NCBI RefSeq assembly: GCF_900639875.1
Contig: NZ_CAAAIA010000007.1
Span: 124,001-188,000, forward strand
Reading direction: 5' to 3'
DNA length: 64,000 bases
DNA from: Legionella impletisoli
GTDB lineage: Bacteria > Pseudomonadota > Gammaproteobacteria > Legionellales > Legionellaceae
The notes under the pieces were generated by a model. It did not search any database. It had not been told where the DNA came from and saw only the letters and a list, made by a program, of their open reading frames with translations. This document shows, in pieces, positions 58,333-64,000 of this stretch. The stretch's first letter is position 1; each line of letters begins with the position of its first letter. The position numbers and the translations under genes are program-made.

Positions 58333-60506
58333 GACAAATCCATAGGATCAACGTCTATGTTCCAGCGAACCCGGTTATTCTTATTGTTGATTGTTAACCA
58401 GGATCGCAACTCGGTCAATGTAGTTTGCAGTGCTTTTCGAGAAGGTGATTTAATTAATAATTGCATGCGATGATAATCTGATTTTCTAGCTAATGGCGCA
58501 GGCGCTGGCCCCAATGTGAGTAATCTTGAATCTTGAAGTTTAAATTTTGCTTTGTGTAAAAACTCTAAGACGCTAGGTAGAGTTTTGCTTTGTGCACGAA
58601 TGAGCGCTAGAAATTGATAGGGTGGGAGACTAGCGAGACGTCGCTGTTCCAATAACGTTTCAGCAAACGCATCATAGCCTTCTTGGATTAAGCAATTTAG
58701 CAAAGGATGATGAGGCAAATGGGTTTGAATCAGCACTTTGCCTGGCTTATCTTCTCGCCCTGCTCGTCCTGCTACTTGAGTGATTAACTGCCCAAGTCGC
58801 TCTAATGCACGAAAGTCTTGATTATAAAATCCTTGATCCGCATCTAAAATAACCACAAGCGTTAAATTGGGAAAGTGATGTCCTTTAGCAAGCATTTGCG
58901 TACCCACAATCAGCTGCGCATCGCCTTGGTTTATCTGCGCTAAGCAATCGTGCAAAGCATGCTTTCGCCGCACTTCATCGCGGTCTACTCGCAGAAGGGT
59001 CGTATTTGGAAAACGCTGAGATAAGTAATCAAAAATCCGCTGAGTGCCTACACCGACAGGGATGAGCTCTGAACTTTTGCAGGCTTTACAGCATTTGGGG
59101 ATAGGTTGTGCCAGCCCGCAATGATGGCAAATCAATTGTTGAGTGGTTTGATGCAAGGTCAAATGACTATCACAGGCCCGACAGTCCGCCATAAAACCGC
59201 ATTGGTGGCAAAGAAGAACGGGGGCATAGCCGCGACGGTTAATAAACACCAATACTTGATTACCTTGGTTAAGGTGCGATTGAATCTGTTCTAAGGTGGC
59301 CTCGGATAACCCATGATGAAGCAGTTTGCTGCGAATATCCATGATCTGAAATTCTAAGGGAGTAGTGGCGGCTGCCCGATTAGGCAGTAAAAGTCGCTTG
59401 TACTTTTGATTGAGGCAGTTATGCAAACTTTCAAGACTAGGGGTTGCTGAGCCCAAAACAATTGGGATTTGATTATCTCGTGCGCGAATTAAAGCGGTAT
59501 CTCGAGCAGAATAGCGAACGCCATCCATTTGCTTTAAGGACGAATCATGTTCTTCATCGATAATGATTAAGCCGAGTTTAGGTATCGGGGTAAATACAGC
59601 GGTTCGCGTGCCGATAACTAACTTTGCAAGCCCTTGATGCGCAAGCTGCCATGCGTGTTGTCGCTCCGTATCATTTAAATTCGAATGAATGACGACCATC
59701 GGCTCATTAAGTCTTGCATAAAAACGAGCTAATAATTGCGGCGTCAAACCTATTTCAGGCACCAAAACCAAAACTTGTTGATTACAGGAAAGCGCGCGTT
59801 CAATAACACGAAGATACACCTCCGTTTTACCACTCCCCGTGACGCCTTGCAGTAAAAAACACTGGAAACGATTAAAGCTCGCTAAAATAGCGTCAACAGC
59901 CGTTTTCTGAGCGTTATTTAATTCTAAGATGGACGTTGAAGTTAAGTTAGGAACATAAGGGAATGCCACTCGCTCTTCTTTAACCAAAATACCCCGCTCC
60001 AAGAGTGCATGAATTTGCGTGGTAATAAATCCATTATTCAACAGGGTTTGTTTATCAACAGCGTTGGGTGAGGTGGCCAAAAAATCAATTAAGGCGTGTT
60101 GTTTAGGCGCATTAGCGCGCAATGTTTGGTGAGCCGTTGATTGCGACATGGCTAGAGAATAGAACGCTTTTGTTGATAAAGATTCGGCTTTTCCTTCGCG
60201 ATAGCGTTTGGGCAACATCAACGGTAACACTTCGGATAAAGGGGATTGATAATAGTCCGCCACCCAGCGACATAATGATAATAAATCAGAGGGAATTAAA
60301 GCTTCTTTGTCCAGCACGGCATCTATGGCTTTGGTTTTAATGATGCTCGATTCTTTAAGATGGTGTCCAACCACCACGCCTAGTCGTTGCTTATTTCGGA
60401 AAGGAACCAGTACCCGAGCGCCTAGGGCCGGACATTCTTCCAGGCAATGGTAATCAAAAAAATCTCGGTTAGTATGGGGAATACAAACCTGAGCGACTTG
60501 CCCCAT
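58329..60506 (-). CDS. priA: Primosomal protein N' (replication restart helicase PriA)
   Basis: DEAH-like 3' to 5' helicase that reloads DnaB at stalled forks. 725 residues. N-terminal DNA-binding domain, Walker A GVTGSGKTEVY, DEEH in IIDEEHDSSLKQ, the zinc-binding cysteines CHQCGFMADCRACDSH and CHHCGL...CKAC, and helicase motifs VGTQMLAKGHHFPNL and QVAGRAGR. Divergent from the J-domain gene. Confidence 0.97.
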   Translation of the reverse strand: MGQVAQVCIPHTNRDFFDYHCLEECPALGARVLVPFRNKQRLGVVVGHHLKESSIIKTKAIDAVLDKEALIPSDLLSLCRWVADYYQSPLSEVLPLMLPKRYREGKAESLSTKAFYSLAMSQSTAHQTLRANAPKQHALIDFLATSPNAVDKQTLLNNGFITTQIHALLERGILVKEERVAFPYVPNLTSTSILELNNAQKTAVDAILASFNRFQCFLLQGVTGSGKTEVYLRVIERALSCNQQVLVLVPEIGLTPQLLARFYARLNEPMVVIHSNLNDTERQHAWQLAHQGLAKLVIGTRTAVFTPIPKLGLIIIDEEHDSSLKQMDGVRYSARDTALIRARDNQIPIVLGSATPSLESLHNCLNQKYKRLLLPNRAAATTPLEFQIMDIRSKLLHHGLSEATLEQIQSHLNQGNQVLVFINRRGYAPVLLCHQCGFMADCRACDSHLTLHQTTQQLICHHCGLAQPIPKCCKACKSSELIPVGVGTQRIFDYLSQRFPNTTLLRVDRDEVRRKHALHDCLAQINQGDAQLIVGTQMLAKGHHFPNLTLVVILDADQGFYNQDFRALERLGQLITQVAGRAGREDKPGKVLIQTHLPHHPLLNCLIQEGYDAFAETLLEQRRLASLPPYQFLALIRAQSKTLPSVLEFLHKAKFKLQDSRLLTLGPAPAPLARKSDYHRMQLLIKSPSRKALQTTLTELRSWLTINNKNNRVRWNIDVDPMDLS

Positions 60507-60658
60507 CTATAAATCTCTTTTGTTTGTAGAATAAGAGGTACGGTAACGTTTTTTTATGAATACGGCAATTATTGTCATAGTTGGATCGCCAGATCAGGGC
60601 AAGTAAATTATTTTTTTGGCTATAATTACAATAGACCAATTAAGGCATGGGGCAGCCA

Positions 60659-61486
60659 ATGAATCATTATGAAGTATTAGGTGTTCGTCAGGGCGCATCA
60701 CCAGAAGATATTCGTAAAGCTTATAAAAAGCTGGCACTACAATATCATCCAGATAGATTAGCTGGTAAACCTCAAAAAGAAATAGATGAAGCAACGGAAA
60801 GGTTTAAGCACGTTCAATCGGCATATGAAGTATTATCTGATGATGAGAAACGTCGGCTTTATGATCAAGAATTAGCCAATCCAAGAGTCGACTTATCAAG
60901 ATATAATTTAAAAGAGCGCCACGGACTTTGGGAAGCAGCTAAAGCCTATAAGCAGGAGTATACAAGCGTTGCTGCAAGGCAGCGTGTTGAACCACATATA
61001 TTGGAGACAATTAATTTCATTGAACAGAGTAGCAACCCACATAACCATAACAGGCCTGAGGAAGTTTTAAGCAAACTAAATAAAATGGGACCTTATCGTG
61101 GAAGATTAGGTGTCTTGATTCAACATTTACATCGGCAGCTTGAGGAGAGAATAGCTCAACAAAAAGCCGCAGGGGGGCGTGTCGAGCCGGAAATCCCTCC
61201 TGTGCTGCGTACTCTCTTGGATGAATATCAAGCCGCAGATAATAAAGCAAAGTTTTTTCTTAACAAAATAAAACGAGGAGTTGGTGAAGTAGACGCGTTG
61301 AGGATGCTTTTAGATGAAACATTGCAAGTACCTGCAGCACAACGTGAGCTTCGGGCTGAAGCGCAAAGGACTTATTTGCAGGCAATGATGGGATGGAATC
61401 AAGATCAGTTGAGGCAAGCACTTCATGAATCTAGGTTCGAAGCAGGCAGTGGAGTAGATAGCGCCCACAAGAATAATGGTCCATAA
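60659..61486 (+). CDS. J-domain (DnaJ-like) protein with unassigned C-terminal domain
   Basis: 275 residues from ATG 60659 (an ATG at 60647 is in frame). Residues 1-70 are a J-domain: [20 protein letters not shown] with HPD at 30-32, then KRRLYD. It lacks the Gly/Phe-rich, zinc-finger and C-terminal domains of DnaJ. Residues 80-275 are helical, with no known domain and no signal peptide. J-domains recruit and stimulate Hsp70; the unusual C-terminus probably gives a specific client. Could be a housekeeping co-chaperone or a secreted one. Confidence 0.78.
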   Translation: MNHYEVLGVRQGASPEDIRKAYKKLALQYHPDRLAGKPQKEIDEATERFKHVQSAYEVLSDDEKRRLYDQELANPRVDLSRYNLKERHGLWEAAKAYKQEYTSVAARQRVEPHILETINFIEQSSNPHNHNRPEEVLSKLNKMGPYRGRLGVLIQHLHRQLEERIAQQKAAGGRVEPEIPPVLRTLLDEYQAADNKAKFFLNKIKRGVGEVDALRMLLDETLQVPAAQRELRAEAQRTYLQAMMGWNQDQLRQALHESRFEAGSGVDSAHKNNGP

Positions 61487-61544
61487 ATTTGAATGCTAGG
61501 TGCGTTGGCTAGTTAATTTGGCTGGTTGAGTCCTTTACTCCCTT

Positions 61545-61779
61545 AAATCCGGATTTGTCTCGGCCATCCTCACTGCCTACCTGACCCGGCTTGTCCGGGT
61601 CATCTCTAATAAACCCACAGTAATCGGCTCTAATTTTTTGAATTATGTAATCTTGATGCGGTGGATTATAAGAAAATCCATTAGATGACCCGGACAAGCC
61701 GGGTCAAGTAGGGATAAGGCCGGTCAAGTGGTGGCCGGCCAAGTCCCAGGTACTAGCTGGTGCCAAGTAGGAGGTAGTA
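61545..61779. repeat. 235-bp direct repeat, copy A
   Basis: More than 90 percent identical by eye to 61892-62127. It contains TGACCCGG-CTTGT-CCGGGTCA and, about 90 bp later, its inverse TGACCCGG-ACAAG-CCGGGTCA, plus GGCCGGC and GCCAAGTAGGAGGTAGTA. The region between the two palindromes is thus bounded by inverted repeats. Confidence 0.85.
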
Positions 61780-61891
61780 ATCGAACCAGAGAATAGTATG
61801 CTCCTTTTGATAAAATCTATTTTGTTGAATAAAGGGTACGATAACGTTTGTTACGAATACTGCAATTTTTGTCAAGGTCAGATCTACTACT

Positions 61892-62127
61892 AAATCCGGA
61901 TTTGTCTCGGCCATCCTCACTGCCTACTTGACCCGGCTTGTCCGGGTCATCTCTAATAAACCCACAGTAAGTGTCTCTAATTTTTTGAATTATGTAATCT
62001 TGATGCGGTGGATTATAAGAAAATCCATTAGATGACCCGGACAAACCGGGTCAAGTAGGGATAATGACCGGCCAAGTGGTGGCCGGCCAAGTCCCAGGTA
62101 CTGGCTGGAGCCAAGTAGGAGGTAGTA
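61892..62127. repeat. 235-bp direct repeat, copy B
   Basis: Second copy of the preceding repeat. Differences include TACTTGACC versus TACCTGACC, GTGTC versus TCGGC after CAGTAA, and AACCGGGTC for AGCCGGGTC in the second palindrome. Confidence 0.85.
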
Positions 62128-62219
62128 GTCTTGTTAAGTAGACTAATAGTCGAAGCATTATAAGGTCATGTTCATGTTATATCAGTGGATAGGATCTATC
62201 AAAAATTGGTAAAAAAGTG

Positions 62220-62225
62220 TATAAT
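62220..62225 (+). promoter_or_regulatory. -10 element upstream of mnmG
   Basis: TATAAT 31 bp before the mnmG ATG; no convincing -35 box. It follows repeat copy B by about 90 bp. Confidence 0.45.
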
Positions 62226-62256
62226 TGCGCGATTTTGTTCATGATGATTACCAACG

Positions 62257-64000
62257 ATGAATCTTGAGAAATGCTATGATGTAATTGTGGTTGGTGGCGG
62301 GCATGCTGGCACTGAGGCAGCGCTGGCGGCCGCTCGTATGGGCGTTGAAACCTTATTGCTGACCCACAACATGGATATGCTTGGCCAAATGTCTTGTAAT
62401 CCGGCCATTGGCGGGATTGGGAAAGGTCATTTGGTGAAGGAAATTGATGCATTAGATGGTGTGATGGCGAAAGCCGCGGATTTTGCAGGCATCCAGTTTC
62501 GTATCTTAAACGCGTCTAAAGGCCCTGCTGTTCGAGCCACTCGCGCACAAGCGGATCGCGTGCTTTATCGCCAAGCCATCCGACAAGCCTTACAATCTCA
62601 ACCGCATTTAACCATTTTTCAACAAGCCGTTGATGATTTGGTGATTGAAAACGACATTGTTACAGGCGTTCGCACTCAAATGGGGTTTTACTTGCGTGCA
62701 CGGGCGGTGGTGTTGACCGTAGGGACTTTCCTTGGTGGAAAAATACACGTAGGCGCTAGCCAATCCGCAGGCGGGCGTGCAGGTGATCCGCCCGCTATTG
62801 CTTTAGCTGAACGCTTGCGTGAACTCAAACTACCTGTTGGGCGGTTAAAAACAGGAACACCTCCTAGAATTGATGGTCGCACGATAGATTACAGTCAAAT
62901 GACCGTCCAGCCTGGTGATACGCCAGTGCCTGTCTTTTCTTATCTTGGTCATGTTAAAGACCATCCCCAGCAGGTGCCATGCCACATTACCCATACTACC
63001 GCCGCCACCCATGATATTATTCGCGAAAACCTCCATCATTCGCCGATGTATGCGGGCGTCATTGAGGGCGTAGGACCTCGCTATTGCCCTTCTATTGAAG
63101 ATAAAGTGGTGCGTTTTGCCGATAAGTTATCGCATCAGATTTTTGTGGAGCCTGAAGGGTTAACCACGGATGAAATTTATCCTAACGGCATCTCGACTAG
63201 TTTGCCTTTTGAAGTTCAGGTTCAATTTGTCCGCACCATTAAAGGGTTCGAACAGGCACACATTACTCGCCCTGGCTATGCCATTGAATACGATTATTTT
63301 GACCCCCGTGGTTTAACGCCTTATCTACAGACGAAACCTTTGTCTAATCTCTTTTTCGCAGGCCAAATTAACGGCACAACCGGTTACGAAGAAGCAGCGG
63401 CTCAAGGCTTGGTGGCGGGCATGAATGCGGCATTACAGGTGAAAGACCAACCGCTCTGGAGCCCTCGTCGCGATGAAGCTTACATAGGAGTTTTAATCGA
63501 TGATTTGGTTACTTGTGGCACGCAAGAACCCTACCGCATGTTTACAAGCCGTGCTGAATATCGCTTGCTACTACGCGAAGATAACGCCGATTTGCGATTA
63601 ACCGAAAAAGGTCGTGAATTAGGTTTAGTGGGGGATGCGCGTTGGAAAGCATTTTCTGAAAAACAAGAAGCCATTGAAAAAGCCAACCAATTACTAAAAA
63701 ACACATGGATTAGGGTAAATCATAACAACGCCTTAAAAGACGTATTAGAAGCGCCCTTGCTTCATGATTGTCGTGCCTCGGATTTATTAAAACGACCAGA
63801 AATTCAATATGATCATTTGCAGCAATTAGACGATACGGCTTTGCCCTTGCTTTCTTTGGAAGTTTCTGAACAAGTCGAAATTCAAACCAAATACGCAGGT
63901 TACATTGACCGACAACGAGAAGACATTGAAAGACTGCGAAAGCATGAGCATACAAAATTACCTGATGCCTTAGATTACAGCGAGGTCACAGGTCTTTCTT
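62257..64000 (+). CDS. mnmG: tRNA uridine 5-carboxymethylaminomethyl modification enzyme MnmG, 3' end outside the window
   Basis: FAD-dependent partner of MnmE. I translated from ATG 62257; about 581 of some 625 residues are present. N-terminal FAD motif [19 protein letters not shown], then [30 protein letters not shown], and the [21 protein letters not shown] segment. Origin-proximal mnmG is usually followed by rsmG-parA-parB, which would supply ParB for the parS sites here. Cut by the right edge. Confidence 0.97.
   Translation, partial: MNLEKCYDVIVVGGGHAGTEAALAAARMGVETLLLTHNMDMLGQMSCNPAIGGIGKGHLVKEIDALDGVMAKAADFAGIQFRILNASKGPAVRATRAQADRVLYRQAIRQALQSQPHLTIFQQAVDDLVIENDIVTGVRTQMGFYLRARAVVLTVGTFLGGKIHVGASQSAGGRAGDPPAIALAERLRELKLPVGRLKTGTPPRIDGRTIDYSQMTVQPGDTPVPVFSYLGHVKDHPQQVPCHITHTTAATHDIIRENLHHSPMYAGVIEGVGPRYCPSIEDKVVRFADKLSHQIFVEPEGLTTDEIYPNGISTSLPFEVQVQFVRTIKGFEQAHITRPGYAIEYDYFDPRGLTPYLQTKPLSNLFFAGQINGTTGYEEAAAQGLVAGMNAALQVKDQPLWSPRRDEAYIGVLIDDLVTCGTQEPYRMFTSRAEYRLLLREDNADLRLTEKGRELGLVGDARWKAFSEKQEAIEKANQLLKNTWIRVNHNNALKDVLEAPLLHDCRASDLLKRPEIQYDHLQQLDDTALPLLSLEVSEQVEIQTKYAGYIDRQREDIERLRKHEHTKLPDALDYSEVTGLS

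Larger units (their letters stand above)
61487..62256. other. Repeat-filled gap between J-domain gene and mnmG
   Basis: 770 bp without credible genes. It contains two copies of a 235-bp repeat (61545-61779 and 61892-62127), a 55-bp imperfect copy of the DNA upstream of the J-domain gene (61828-61885), and the mnmG -10 region (TATAAT, 62220-62225). Confidence 0.75.

Noticed and set aside
61509-62044. Two minus-strand frames (61509-61697 and 61817-62044) encoding almost the same 50-residue peptide
   Set aside because: Their similarity comes from the duplicated 235-bp repeat; no ribosome sites, and the palindromes lie within the frame.

Overview
The window is chromosomal DNA around the replication origin of a gammaproteobacterium, most likely a host-associated member of the Legionellales (Legionella/Coxiella/Aquicella/Berkiella relatives). 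The evidence is the gene order (dnaA-dnaN-recF with gyrB nearby, facing rpmH-rnpA-yidD-yidC-mnmE; ygfB-pepP divergent from zapA; rppH-ptsP-lgt-thyA; rsmI divergent from lpoA), a moderate to low G+C content by eye, and several large lineage-restricted proteins with acidic, polar C-terminal tails like those of Dot/Icm type IV effectors. The order-level assignment is inference; no rRNA or tRNA gene was seen to anchor it.

Layout. 1-2 kb: pepP (cut by the window edge), ygfB and divergent zapA. 2-10 kb: a predicted serine hydrolase of effector type, parC, rlmKL, darP and a TauE-family permease. 10.3-11.1 kb: a tandem array of 127-bp units. 11-15.5 kb: wrbA, a TlpA-like thioredoxin, hflX-hfq, and a small membrane-protein operon like yqjD-yqjE-yqjK. 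15.9-24 kb: gyrB, two perfect parS sites, recF, dnaN, dnaA and the probable oriC. 24-27.7 kb: rpmH to mnmE. 27.8-35 kb: a multi-membrane orphan protein, rsmI/lpoA, and a pilC-type gene with two small pilins. 35-44 kb: a HEPN-like protein, a pteridine reductase with a MidA-type methyltransferase and a COG0720 protein, a second member of the multi-membrane family, a heptamer-flanked four-helix-bundle gene, manC and queC. 44-47 kb: metG, an orphan rnfB and nth. 47-56 kb: glmU, ansA, then rppH-ptsP-tauE-lgt-thyA. 56-62 kb: a 241-bp tandem array, tdk, a thioesterase, priA, a J-domain protein and a duplicated 235-bp repeat. The window ends inside mnmG.

Genes left of about 22.9 kb lie mostly on the minus strand and genes to the right mostly on the plus strand, so replication probably starts in the dnaA-rpmH interval. 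The two parS sites and the initiator, clamp and gyrase genes fit this, and mnmG (often followed by rsmG-parA-parB) also belongs to this neighbourhood.

The most distinctive non-coding feature is a set of repeats built from short palindromes whose five-base loops read CTTGA/TCAAG or close variants. They occur as tandem arrays (10.3 and 56.2 kb), as a three-copy MITE-like element with imperfect terminal inverted repeats (18.5, 29.5, 42.7 kb), and as isolated pairs (35.2, 47.3, 61.5 kb). The stems differ between loci while the surrounding framework is kept. The most notable coding features are the paralogous pair of multi-membrane proteins, the GFSRGS hydrolase and the small gene bracketed by inward-reading heptamer arrays.
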